From Pyxicephalus adspersus (taxonomy: Eukaryota > Chordata > Amphibia > Anura > Pyxicephalidae), in contig NC_092859.1 in the NCBI RefSeq assembly GCF_032062135.1, forward strand, positions 51,647,193-51,711,192: a stretch of DNA of 64,000 nt, in the 5' to 3' direction. The notes below the pieces were generated by a model, which saw only the letters and a program-made list of their open reading frames with translations, did not search any database and had not been told where the DNA came from. Made by a program: the position numbers and the translations under genes. Of this stretch, positions 30,999 through 41,830 are shown piece by piece. Numbering within the stretch: position 1 is the first letter of the stretch; every line of letters begins with the position of its first letter.

Positions 30999-31127
30999 AT
31001 TACTTCATGGATTGCCCAAACCACCTATTAGGCTTACAGAGCTAAAGCGTTGAAAATACCTACAGGGGTCATGGTTTTATCCACTTGAAATATATCCCCC
31101 TCCTGGATGGCGTTTGGCTATATACTG

Positions 31128-31262
31128 CTGGAAACGATCTGCAAAGTCGCAACCTGGCCATCTGTACATATCGTTGTTTCTTACTACTGCCTAGAACTAG
31201 CAGCTTTACCTACTGTTAAGTTTGTCCAGAAAATTTTGGCCACAGCCTCTTTATGTAATTAA
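31128..31262 (+). pseudogene. DIRS-type tyrosine recombinase C-terminal fragment
   Basis: An open frame reads ETICKVATWPSVHIVVSYYC, then LELAALPTVKFVQKILATAS, and stops at 31,260-31,262. The ICxxATWxSxHTFxxxYxLD pattern marks the end of vertebrate DIRS recombinases, including the catalytic tyrosine region. It lies in the 3' flank or 3' UTR intron of SLC4A9 on the opposite strand. Confidence 0.6.
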
Positions 31263-31433
31263 ATATTATTTGAGCATCCCATATATTACTGAATATTTTA
31301 CAGATAAAATGTTATATATAATAGTATTATTATTAGTACTATAATTGGCTTTGGTTCTGAAAAACATTCTGTAATCAATCACCCCCCCAGGGAAAAAAAT
31401 CATAAAACCTATTTGGTATATCAGGTGTCTTAC

Positions 31434-31517
31434 CAAATATATTCCAGTTTTCATCCAACAGTTCTAATTTACTGAAATGTTGATTTCTGGTACTTTTTCT
31501 TGATACTTTAGCTCAGA
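31434..31517 (-). CDS. SLC4A9: SLC4A9 last coding exon
   Basis: Acceptor CATTGCAG ends at 31,518. Coding runs 31,517-31,464: SELKYQEKVPEINISVN and stop TAG. Human AE4 ends in a very similar peptide (PEINISVN), which identifies SLC4A9 within the SLC4 family and fixes the C-terminus. The exon begins in phase 0, matching the previous exon's end after SSDSED. A donor-like TTTG|GTAAGA follows 30 bases after the stop. Confidence 0.88.
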
Positions 31518-31734
31518 CTGCAATGCAACAGAAGAAATGTTTGTCACAACTTTCAGAGAAATAAACATATAACTAAAAACTAAGAATAAAGTAAAAATAA
31601 AATGATTCAAAAAAAGTAAAATAAATATCTGAACACATAATTTGAGACCTAGAACAAATACACAAATAAAATGTGATTTAAACACATGTACACATTAGGT
31701 TCACCACTGTTCTGTTGATGATTGTGGTGGTGGC

Positions 31735-31960
31735 ACATCAGTGGTGGACGGTAGTAGAGCAATTACTCCTTGTCATCAGAAACAGGTGCCTAAATCAAGC
31801 CTAATTATTTTAGTGAACTTCACACTGGTGGAAGACAGCATAGTCAGTTTTTGGAGTGGCAATCGCACTTCCTGCACTGAAAACTCTTTCCGACTTGACA
31901 CATCCCGGGTGGACACCTGGATAATATATTAGAAAAATGCTGGCCAAATGTACAGTTTCT
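31735..31960 (-). pseudogene. hAT transposase C-terminal fragment
   Basis: The minus strand reads VKSERVFSAGSAIATPKTDY near 31,905-31,845, the ERxFSxxG signature of the hAT dimerisation domain at the transposase C-terminus. Stops follow soon after. It is an old fragment in the last SLC4A9 intron. Confidence 0.5.
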
Positions 31961-32646
31961 AGCCTAGTAGTTCTTCAGGTTGAGAGGTACATAATCTGGC
32001 ACTTTGAGGCATGCCAGATATAATGAGATCTGCCTTATTTAATCCTTTACCTCCATGCCCTCATTCTGCTGCTGTGGCCATCATGTCAAGTTGGACTTAT
32101 TATTGGTGCTGCTGCAAATGACCAATGGAGTGATACCCTGCTGATAGGTTGAGTCACTGGGAGGAACCTTACAGGAAGAAACTGTCTTAAGTTATCTGCA
32201 TAATGTTTGCTCCTAATAGCAGATTTCAATGAGAAATATCAGGAAAGCTGACTGCATTGTGAGGGGTGATAGTCCTGTAAATGTCATTAAGTTTCATTTT
32301 TGTGTCTATTACCCAATGTATAAATAAGAAACAATGACAACAATGACCAAAGTATAAATAGGAAACAATGACTAATAAACTTGGGGTGTGAGAGGAGATA
32401 GCCTGGATATCAGGGCCATGCATTGTTTATGGCCATCAATGACTCTGGAATCCTAAAGGATTACTGTTTACTTCACCTTTAAATTATTTTTCTGTACCAC
32501 CTACTGAATTTTGTATAAATAACACCATTTTCTCTAATTAAATCAGAACAGCAACTCTATAGATCAACTGGTGTCTGTGTCTGTTCTCTTACGATCATAT
32601 TATTACCCGAACAGCTGACGAAATAGATACATTTTTCCTTGACATT

Positions 32647-32664
32647 TGGTGCCAAAACCCGGGA
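32647..32664 (+). other. LTR-retroelement primer-binding site remnant
   Basis: TGGTGCCAAAACCCGGGA lies just after a TTCCTTGACA that could be an LTR end (about 32,644). It differs by one base from the TGGTGCCGAAACCCGGGA sequence used as primer-binding site by several LTR-retroelement groups, including BEL/Pao. No gag or pol sequence was recognised beside it and the LTR start was not found. Confidence 0.4.
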
Positions 32665-33639
32665 TGTAACAGATGACCTGCTAAATGTAACAGCATGAAA
32701 ATACAGTAGTGACCTCATCTTGAGCTGATGGTATCTTATATTTGTCTGTTCCGAAATTTGATAATAGTAGAAATCCACTTTAAAAAATTTATTAGGAAAA
32801 ACGTAATTTTCAGATGATAACCCGTAACTATTAAAAAGGGTAGAAGTACCGTTACTGCATAAAATAACTAGATCCAGTAGTAACCCCTGTATTGATGATT
32901 TACGATACAGGCTTTTCAGTAACCTTCCTTCTAGGCAATGGATTGCCTTTAAAGATCTGTTATAACGATGCTTCTAATTTGGCGGTTATTCATTTTAATG
33001 CTAACCATACAAAACTTCTCTTCTGTTAATAATTTAAATAATTCTTCTCATTGATGGAGTATCATCCATGGAGTATGATCATGTTATGATCGTGTTGGTG
33101 TTGCAAATCTTATTTCCACCCCTAAATTCCCGGATTAAGCTAGAGAAAAATAACCTCCCGGTTCGGGGATCGGGCAATAGATCAAAAAGAGAAAAAGATC
33201 TAGCTGTTCATAAACACTTCACGGTTGATGGCTATAGCGTTATCCGCTTTCTGCTTCCTGGAAATGCGCACTAGAATTGTGTATTCATGAATGGCTGAAA
33301 TGGTCCTGTTGGTATCTGTTGTCTGTCTTAATTTAAAGCATAATTTATGTCATAATAATAAACACATAACAGATTTCTTTGGTAACTTCCTCTAAAGAGA
33401 TTTTTGTGATTGGATATTCGGGTACTGGACAGTATACTGTAGACTTTGAGACAGGCACGCGCTACAATGTACTTTTTGTTGGCTTTTAACAGGGCCTGGC
33501 TGTAACATATCCTAACGGCCGGAAAAACCTGTACTCTTTTGTCAACATAAGGCAAAACGAGTCCTTGTTTCATTAGAAATGTATTTTTATATCAAAACAC
33601 CTGAATAACAATTTTGGTTGGTTTATTATTTCGGTGCCA

Positions 33640-33960
33640 AGAAAAACTATACCTATCATACTGTCCTATCCTGTCACACTTAGCTGGCCACTTACCTTCT
33701 GTGCACCCTACTTTGTAGATGTAGTAGTAAGAACATATCCCCCTTGGCTATCTGTCACATGAATTGCATTTCTCTGGAAGTATTCGTTGCAGAGATTTTA
33801 GGGTAAAAAAAAGGTTATCGGCCCCCTATAACAGACAGGATGCATTGTATGGTGTAGTTTTTGCTCTTTAGTACAGGAATGTTGAGCGGGGAGTAATATA
33901 TGACCGGCCAGCACTGTATGATAGCTTTAATTTTGTTATCTTTTATTAATAAAATAAGCA
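33640..33960 (+). repeat. Dispersed repeat unit, same family as 41,060-41,830
   Basis: Shares CCTGTCACACTTAGCTGG, GGATGCATTGTATGGTGTAG, and CACTGTATGATAGCTTTAAT with 41,510-41,790. The two copies remain alignable over about 300 bases. Confidence 0.65.
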
Positions 33961-34099
33961 TCAAATGGTCAGTGTAGAAATTCCTGATTTGTCATTCCTT
34001 TTATTTGGTGCATGTACGATACGGTAACTAGAAACATTTCAATTTAATTTTAAATTAAATCTATTCTCGTTTTAAACATACATCTTTAATGTTTGTTTG

Positions 34100-34172
34100 C
34101 ATTGTGGCCCACGAGTTTTATATCAATGTCAAAAGTGGCCCCCAGATAAAAAGAGGTTGGGCATCACTAGTC
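34100..34172 (+). mobile_element. hAT-type terminal remnant
   Basis: TGGCCCCCAGATAAAAAGAG, then GTTGGGCATCACTAG, ending 34,170. This resembles a hAT terminal inverted repeat and subterminal sequence. Only one end is visible. Confidence 0.4.
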
Positions 34173-34361
34173 TAAACTTGCATGCGATGCAATTAGATCT
34201 TCTAGCAAGTCGGTGTTTAACAATGACACATTTGACTTCACACATGATCCACATTATTTAATTTATTGTTGACACTTTTTTCCTGGACACATATTGTGAA
34301 ATTCAGTTTTGTGCGTAGTCAAATATTGGAATAATAAAAGCAAACATATTCTGAATGATCT

Positions 34362-35032
34362 AAGGGTATTAGTGGTGTACCCAAGGGTTCAGCGCTGGGA
34401 CCTTTACTGTTTAACATCTTTATAAATTATATCGAGTTTGGGATTAAAAGTACCGTTTCCATGTTTGCAGATGACACCAAACTATGTAATGGAATTAAGT
34501 CCAGACAGGATGTCTCTAATCTACAAGCAGACTTGGATGTTCTGTTTGATTGGGCAGCCAAATGGCAAATGATATTTATTATAGATAAATGTAAAGTTAT
34601 GCACTTGGGGGCTAACAACATCCATGCTTCATACTGTCTAGGGGCAATAGGTTTGGATCAGAAATGGAAAATGATCTGGGGGTTCTGGTAAATCATAGAC
34701 TTAATAACATCATCCAGTGCCAAGTTGCAATATCTAAAGCTGGTAAAGTACTTTCTTGTATAAAAACAGGAATAGACTGCAGAGATCGAGACATAATTCT
34801 GCCCCTGTACAAAGAATTGGTCAGACCACATCTGGAATATGCAGTCCAGTTTTGGGCACCAATTCACAAAAAGGCCATTGTGGAATTGGAGAGAGTGCAG
34901 AGAAGGGCAACTAAACTAATAAAAGGAATGGAGAATCTCAGCTTTGAGGAGAGATTAGCTGAACTGAATCTATTCTCTTGAGAAGAGACGTTTAAGGGAG
35001 GATATGATCACCTTGTAAAAAAAAATAAAAAA

Positions 35033-35077
<45 letters not shown>

Positions 35078-35310
35078 AAAAAACATATAGAGAACTCTCT
35101 TCCTAATTTTTCTCTTTGGGATCATTACAAAGAACAAGAGGGCACGCTTTGCGACTGAAGGAACAGAAGTTTAAGCCCCGGATAAGGTCTGTGAAAATGT
35201 GGAATCGACTCCCTCAGGAAGTAGTTTCAGCAACTATTATAGATTGCTTTAAGAAAAAGCTGAATGCTTTTCTAGAAGCACAGAAAATAACTGGGTATTA
35301 AGGCTTTAAA
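34362..35310 (+). pseudogene. CR1 LINE fragment (RT palm to C-terminus)
   Basis: Reads GVPKGSALGPLLFNIFIN, FADDTKLCNGIKS (catalytic FADD intact), LQADLDVLFDWAAKWQM, KVMHLGANN, then after a frameshift DIILPLYKELVRPHLEYAVQ, VQRRATKLIKG and LRLKEQKFKPRIRSVKMWN, RLPQEVVSA. It is better preserved than the copy at 8,048. An (AT)n tract at 35,038-35,072 interrupts it. Confidence 0.85.
35038..35072. repeat. (AT)n microsatellite
   Basis: About 17 AT units inside the CR1 copy, likely expanded after insertion. Confidence 0.9.
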
Positions 35311-35496
35311 GTAAAGTAAAAGAAATTGCATTTTCCCCTATTGTCATTGGACAATTTCTGAATCCTTTTTCAAAATAAGCTCTTTTCTGACTTTTGCCCA
35401 GGTTTATGGCGGCAAATAAATGGATTTGCACTAGAAAGCTTAAAAAAGATACTGGTTCATGGAAAGTCAATCCGCGCATGGAGGCGACATAGTAAA

Positions 35497-35800
35497 ATGA
35501 TGTCACAGAGAGTGTACAGCGATCCAGTTAGCTACACCCGAAATTTTGTTTCACAAGCGGGCCAAGGCTTGGAAGGTTTCCGCGGCGGTAAATTCATGCA
35601 AGGCACCTGCCTTGTGGAGATATTCTGGGGCCTTTTCAGAAAAGCCATTCCTCTGTAAAACCGCACTGCTGCCAAAAATATCATTAAGGACGCTGTAGCT
35701 GCCATATCAACAGCTGTTATGGATAGAACATCGCGACAGAATCAGGTGAAATCAGGAGTCAGAAAGCGTCTGGATGGTCACTCAGCGACATCTTTTAATC
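35497..35800 (+). pseudogene. Polinton/adintovirus-like PX-type virion protein remnant
   Basis: Frame from ATG at 35,497 (a second ATG at 35,500): an N-terminal segment, a glycine-rich stretch FRGGKFMQG, then IFWGLFRKAIPL. An in-frame TAA follows at 35,656-35,658, and beyond it the same frame continues with Ala/Lys/Arg-rich sequence (NIIKDAVAAI, VKSGVRKRLD). The layout of Gly-rich motif, amphipathic helix and basic tail matches the small basic virion protein (PX, related to adenovirus core/pVI-type proteins) of Polintons and adintoviruses. It lies just upstream of a capsid-like start, as expected for a compact viral gene order. Disabled copy in the last SLC4A9 intron. Confidence 0.65.
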
Positions 35801-35842
35801 ACAGCACCTTGATTAAACGGTGTCATGTTTTAATTGTCTGCC

Positions 35843-36160
35843 ATGGCTTTCTTACACGACAGCTTGATAGAGTGCGTAAAATCCAAATTTCTCATCTCAT
35901 CAAATACTGCCTATCCAGTATCATAGTATCCAGTACTGCCTATCGAGTATCATAAACACCCATGTAGAAGTTCAACTTATAGCGGCACTGATGATTAACA
36001 CGCCTCTGAAATTCTTCATCTCAGGAAGCGTTGAATATTATTACAACTTGAATAACACCTTGTTTCATGTCGTGTGTAAAATGGTTAAACCAGATAGTTC
36101 CCCCATTGACGACGGAGCATGAGTGCCTTTAATTACCTATCCAAAAGCTAGTCATTTAAT
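35843..36160 (+). pseudogene. Polinton/adintovirus-like capsid protein, N-terminal remnant
   Basis: ATG at 35,843. The start (MAFLHD, then ECVKSK) matches the beginning of the Polinton capsid-type protein often auto-annotated as F54H12.2-like. After a TAG and a frameshift near 35,920-35,955, a second block covers about 35,967-36,122 with PLKFFISG, YNLNNTLFHV and DDGA, then TGA, then weak homology to about 36,160. Only the N-terminal ~100 residues remain. The two breaks make it non-functional. From 36,160 to 36,355 the sequence is unassigned. Confidence 0.75.
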
Positions 36161-36354
36161 TGAAACTGGCTAACTTTAGCTATTTAATTTACAGCTGGGT
36201 TACTCTTCAAGGGCGCGGCTGGGAAGCACCACAAAAGCTCATTCAGGGTGGGCGACATTGCCGGTTTTATCAAAGGGGCTCGCTTCCCTGTGCGTTCCAG
36301 AGCTGTAGAATTATTAGTGCCTTTTATTATGGCGCTGCAACAATAAAAGTTTAG

Positions 36355-36640
36355 AGGGAGTTAGCCACAAAAGTCCCTCACCTATCGTACATTTTATTTG
36401 ACCTACAGCTCCCCTTTTTAGGAGAAACTGAGGTTCAAAGAACACAAGAGAACATTTATATGTGACAGAGCACCATGGGATGGTAAAAGTGATAAAAAAT
36501 TAGTAGGAGGGGATTAGCCAAAAGGGTCCCAACTTATCTTACATTTCCCTTTCTCTACTGTTAAAGAGAAATTAGGGTTTAGGTAAGTGGCCAAGGTTCA
36601 CAAAAGGTAAGTGGCCAGGTAAGTGGGCACCTTTGGTTTA
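36355..36640 (-). repeat. Tandem copies of the dispersed ~155-170-base repeat
   Basis: On the minus strand the two units share GGCTAA blocks (36,359-36,378 and 36,511-36,530) and TTTCTC blocks (36,418-36,436 and 36,565-36,580), about 150 bases apart. The terminal part CTGGCCACTTACCTTTTGTG matches 33,680-33,700. Confidence 0.65.
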
Positions 36641-37260
36641 GACAGTTTGGTGGGATCTACCCCTGGAATTTGTGGATCTGGCATGTCTTTTTGTAACTGA
36701 GCTGATCTGGCTACCACCTGCTGACATATCAGTAATTTCTCGCAGAGAGAAGGACAGAAGGTTTGATGGGGACTGTTGGTGGACAGCCATTTTCAGGTCT
36801 CTCCAGAAATGTTCAATAGGATTCAAGTCAGGGCTCTGGCTTGGTCACTCACTCTAGGACATTCACAGAGTTGTCCCTAAGACACTTCTGTGTTGTCTTT
36901 GTTGTATGCTATGTGTCATTGTCATGTTGGAAGGGGAATTTCTGAAGCCCTAAGCACTGTGAAACAGGTTTACCTCAACCCTGACCAGTCTTCTAGTCAT
37001 TTCTGCTGAAAAACACCTGCCCAGGATGATGTTGCCACCGACATGCTTCACTGTTGGGATAGTATTGGACAGGTGATGGGTGGTGCCTGTAGATTTGAGG
37101 ACAAACAGTTCAATTTTCATTTCACCAGACCAGGTTATCTTGTTCCTTTACAGTCTGGGAGTCCTTTAGGTGCTTTTCTTGTGAACACCAGGAAGGCTTT
37201 CATGTGTTTTGTACTGGTGAGAGGCTTCTGTCTAGCCATTCTGCCATAAAGTCCTTAAGT
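36638..37260 (-). pseudogene. Tc1-like transposase remnant
   Basis: The minus strand reads [20 protein letters not shown] at 36,825-36,766, containing the last catalytic glutamate region (NPIEHLW) of Tc1 transposases. The upstream part (37,000-37,250) corresponds to the middle of the same transposase, a segment widespread in fish and frog genomes. Frameshifts separate them and the ends of the element were not located. Confidence 0.75.
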
Positions 37261-38040
37261 AGATTTAGCTAAAAAGTGGGTGACTCTTCAATAATGTATG
37301 AAGAAAGAACGAAAAATCCCTTTCCTTGGAGTCCGGAGGGACACAGTGTTTCATATTTATGAACCACGGACTATATTGCTGCATTATGTCAAAAGCAGAT
37401 CTTAAGGACTATAACTCCAACGCAGCATATCCTGCTCAGCTGTTACAAAGCAACTCTAAAACATAATGGCTATAGCCAGTACTAAAGGAGTTAAAGCAGT
37501 GTCTAATAATGGAATTTAGGAAAAGGATTTTTTAGAAAGAGAAGAACTTTAAGTTTAACTTTGTTCCAGCTGAGTGCACATTGATATTTATTGCCCTGCT
37601 AACCCCTCCCCTACCCAGATTTAACTGATATCCCAAATTCCTTGTTACCCCCATCAGTCCATCCATTATCAGGGCCCAACGCACTTTTATTTAAACAACA
37701 GGAAAGATTACTTGGGGACTCTGGTCATGTGCCCAAATCTTAAGGGCCAATTTAAGTAAAGTAAATAAGTAAATAAGTGCAATAGGAATTATTCCAGGGA
37801 ATAAAACCTCAAATTGGAAAATGATGGGACACACCATTACACTCTGCAACTCCCATCCCATGCCTTTGGACTGATTCATCATTAAGCCTCCACCTGGACT
37901 CCAACACAACCTCTACTGCTGCAATCCTGAACTGCTATTTCACCTAGCCATCTCTGTGACTGACTCATCCAATATTACTTCTGGAACTCAACAAGCCTCA
38001 CTACAACCCATATTAGAGGACCTGCTCACATGAACTTCTT
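37261..38040. other. No recognisable feature
   Basis: AT-rich intronic DNA without identifiable element ends or coding similarity. Confidence 0.45.
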
Positions 38041-38099
38041 TTCAGTTTGCCACATTGTTTAATGTACTCATATGGTTCACAATTACCTGTTAAAATGTA

Positions 38100-40745
38100 T
38101 TATTCACATGGCACTCTCTCTGTTTGCTCTATTTCCTCACACCAAAGTCAAGTAACGCATTGTATCTCTGCTCCCTCACTTTCCTGCTTTCTCTGTCTGT
38201 GCTCCTGCACCTTTTTTCTCTACTGATACTTTCTGATGACATCTCACCCAACCCTGGTCCCCCCCACAGCCTCTCTCTTCCCTACACTTTTCAGCAAGAT
38301 ACTACTTCCTCCTAACCTCATTCCCGTTCACACTACCCATAAGTTCTTTTCTGGCAGTCTATGGAATGCCAGATCTGTTGGCAATAAATTAACCTCTATC
38401 CAAAATCTTCTCTCCAAATCTCTAAACCTCCTGCCTCTCACTGAAACTTGGCTTTCCTGCCCAGATTCTGCCTCTGCTGCTGCTTTCCCCTATGGAGGCC
38501 TGCACTTCACACATACCCCTAGACCTGGCAATAGAGTAAGGGGTGGTGTGGGTCCCATTCTCTCCCCTTCCTACCCCACCCTCTCTTATTTTCACCTCTT
38601 TGAAATCCACTCCGTCCGTCTTTTCCGCCCCTATCCTCATTGTTGGTGTTGTCTACGCCCCCCTCCGGCCCAGTATCACAATTTTTGAATAACTTTGCCT
38701 CTTGGCTCCCACACATTCTTTCCAATGACCTTCCCACCCTCATCCTCAGTGACTTTAATGTTGCAGTGGATGACCTCAACAGTCCTTTCTCAGCCAAATT
38801 GCTCTCCATTACCCCTTCTTTTGGACACATAACTGGCCCCGCACACATCGCCGGACACACTTTAGACCTGGTATTTTTCAAACTCTGCAACCTCACCCTC
38901 CTTGACAACTCGCCATTTCTCCTTTTTGATCACAACCTTATTACCTTCAACCTATCTATCTCTTGCCCCCCTTTGCCACATCCCAGACCTGGTCAATGGC
39001 AGAGAGATACATGTGACCTTGACCACAACCTATTCTCAAACTGCCTTACGTCCCTAACCCCCACCCTCTTTAAAATCACAGCTCCAGGTAAAGCTGCCAC
39101 TCAGTTCAACCACACTCTTTCTCTGACTCCAGATTAAGTTGCCCCTGGCACCTTCCGCTACCCCATCCTGCTAACCCCCAACCCTGGCACAACAATTACA
39201 CCAAACATCTACAAAAGAGTGTTCGTGCAGCTGAGCGCAAGTTGAGGAAATCTGGCCTCTGGCCACTGAACTCACTGTCACCAAGCAAAATTATTTCTCT
39301 GCTGTTATTTCCTCTAAAGCTTCCAACCCACGCAGCCTCTTCTCAACAAATGACTCCCTCCTAATACCCACACCTGTTCCCCCCACAATTACCTTCTCTG
39401 CCCAAGACATTGCCACCTACTTTAGAGATAAAATCAACAAAATCAGGCATGATGTCTCTGCTCACCGGGCCACCATATCCACCCCTTCCACCTGAAAATC
39501 ATCACTGGCCTCCCTAAGCCCTGTTACTCTGGATGAATTCTTCTCTCTTTTCTCATCATCTCCATCTGCTACCTGTCTCCTAACCCAATTTCCTCTGATC
39601 TACTTCATGTCCATTCCTCCACCCTGGCCTCTGCCCTAACAGAACTATTCAATCTCTCCCTTTCTACTGGTATCTACCCCTCACCTTCTAGCTACCGTCC
39701 TATCTCCCTTCTCCAATATTTTTCCAATCTTCTTATGCACCTTGTCTACAAAAGACTCACTGATTACCTGAGCACCAAGTCTCTACTTGACCCTCTCAAG
39801 TCTGGCTTTCGAGCTGCCCATTCCACCGATACAGCCCCTACTAAAGTGGCCAATGACCTCATCCGAGCTAAATCTTAAGGCAAATTTCCTTCCTCCTTCT
39901 CCTTGATCTTTCCTGATCTGATAGATTTCTGAAACTCAACCTGGATAAAACCAAACTCATGATCTTCCCCCCTCACATTCCAAATCTCCCCCTGACATAT
40001 TCCTAACTGTTAACAATACTGTTATTTATCCCTCCCCTCAGGCAGGTTGTCTTGGCGTCACCTTCAATTCTGCCCTCTCATTTACTTCTCATATTCAGAA
40101 CATTTTCAGGTCCTGTCACTTTCACCTGGCAACATTTCCAAAATCGCCCCTACCTGTCCCCAGAGACCACCAAACTTCTTGTACACGCTCTTATCCTCTC
40201 TCATCTAGACTACTGTAACCTCCTCCTCTCTGGTATTTCACTAACTCGACTTTCTCCTCTACAATCTATTGTGAATGCTGCAGCCAGACTCATCTATCCT
40301 TCCCACCGCTTTTCTTCTGCTGCACCTCTTTGTAGTTTTCTTGATTGGCTTCCATTTCACCTAAGAATCATATTAAAGCTCCTGTGCTTTGTCTTCAAAT
40401 CCCTCCACAGTTCTTGTCCCACTTACATTTCTGACCTGGTAAAAAAAAAAAACTCCCCTAGCCACTCTCTCCGCTCCTATAATGACCTACTACTAACTTC
40501 CTCACTTATAACCTCATCACACGCACGGCTCTTTTCTAGACCTGCCCCATGTCTCTGGTCTCATGGTCTTTCTCGTCCTATTCGGCTTGCTCCTACTTTC
40601 TGTTTATTTAAAGGAGCACTCAAAACCAATTTTTTCAAACTTGCCTACCCATCGTCCTCTGTTTTTTGAAACCCTCACTACTTCCCACCACTACATATCT
40701 CACCTACTATTGTGTGTTACTTCCCCCACCTCCTAGATTGTAAAC
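38100..40745 (+). pseudogene. L2-clade LINE, near full length but with RT core deleted
   Basis: The N-terminal frame (38,124-38,315) has a hydrophobic stretch followed by DDISPNPGP (NPGP codons 38,250-38,261). The endonuclease follows in a shifted frame (WNARSVGNKLTSIQNLL, PLTETWL at about 38,440; SDFNVAVDDLN at 38,750; FDHNLITFNL at about 38,935). RT appears from about 39,675 (SYRPISLL), with [10 protein letters not shown] at about 39,800. It jumps at about 39,895 to KLNLDKTKLMIF, so the catalytic FADD segment is deleted. The C-terminal frame 40,052-40,669 has LSHLDYCNLLLSG, VNAAARL and LDWLPFHLRI. The 3' tail AGATTGTAAACTG is cut at about 40,745. Confidence 0.85.
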
Positions 40746-41059
40746 TGGGGGGTGACTGCTACATATATATTGCAGATTTAACATAGAGTGGTGTTTAAAT
40801 AAAATGCTATTTTGTTATGCAGGAAATTTATCTAACTGCCTTAAAGGGGCTTTAATAGAATACGTGACATAGTTAAAGGTACCCCTTACCTTTTTTATCT
40901 TTCTTCAAAACTGAATAGACAAAAAGCCTTGTGTTTAAGTACTGCTAGTACAAAACATGTCTAGGCTTTGTCATGCTTTCCTGAATGTCCTGTGTTGGAA
41001 TGTAAATCAATCATTTACTGAATATGGCATACCCTGGGCCAAATTTATCATAAGGCCAC

Positions 41060-41830
41060 CTAGGCAGTGGCCAAGGGTGCCATAGTAACGCAGGGTGGCA
41101 TTTGTTCTGCTCCCCCCACACCCCCTTCCTCACCTGCATGACAGCTTCTGGACAAGAGTCAGAGCCTTCAAGTCCATAGTTCTATCATATAAAGCTGAAA
41201 TGTATTTACCTGAAGGGTGAGTACAAGTGGATGTGTACAATTACATCATATTACTGAAAATGTTGGTACAATTGGTGGACACTTGTGGCTAACACTCTTT
41301 AAAATATCATCAATATGGCATTTTTGGAACATAAAAAACTCTGCTCACCGAAATGTGCTGCCCTGTCACATATACATGTTTGCTTCCCTTTGCTGAAACC
41401 CAATTTCTCTTTAATGTGGAGATATAGGTAGCTAACACCCCTTTTTAAAATGTCATCATTATGGCATCATCACAAGATTATAAAATTATAATGATCACAT
41501 CATGCTACCCTGTCACACATAACTGGTCAATTGCCTTTTTGTGAACCCAATGTGTCTGAAACAAGAAGAAGCAAGTACCTGAAAATGTAGTAGAAAATAC
41601 ATCTCCACTTATGGCTATATAGAAATAGCTGTTGCAGTGATATTGGGGTTCAAACATGGTAAGCACCCTCTTGTATCTGAGAGGATGCATTGTACAGTAC
41701 GTTTAGTTTCTGCTTTTAGTTTCAGAAATGATGAGCAGGTAGCAATATTTGACAAACCAACACTATATGATAGCTTTAGTTTTGTATCTTTTATGCTACT
41801 GGAATGGGTGTGGTGGGGACACAAGCTCCT
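41060..41830 (+). repeat. Dispersed repeat, two or more tandem units
   Basis: Two successive units at 41,242-41,350 (GGCTAACACTCTTTAAAATA, TGCTGCCCTGTCACATATA) and 41,424-41,510 (GCTAACACCCCTTTTTAAAA, TGCTACCCTGTCACACATA) are followed by the 41,510-41,790 segment shared with 33,640-33,960. The family also occurs in HSPA9 intron 2 (291-560). Confidence 0.65.

Noticed and set aside
38519..38908. 129-codon minus-strand frame
   Set aside because: It is the antisense of the L2 endonuclease region, which has clear protein similarity on the plus strand.
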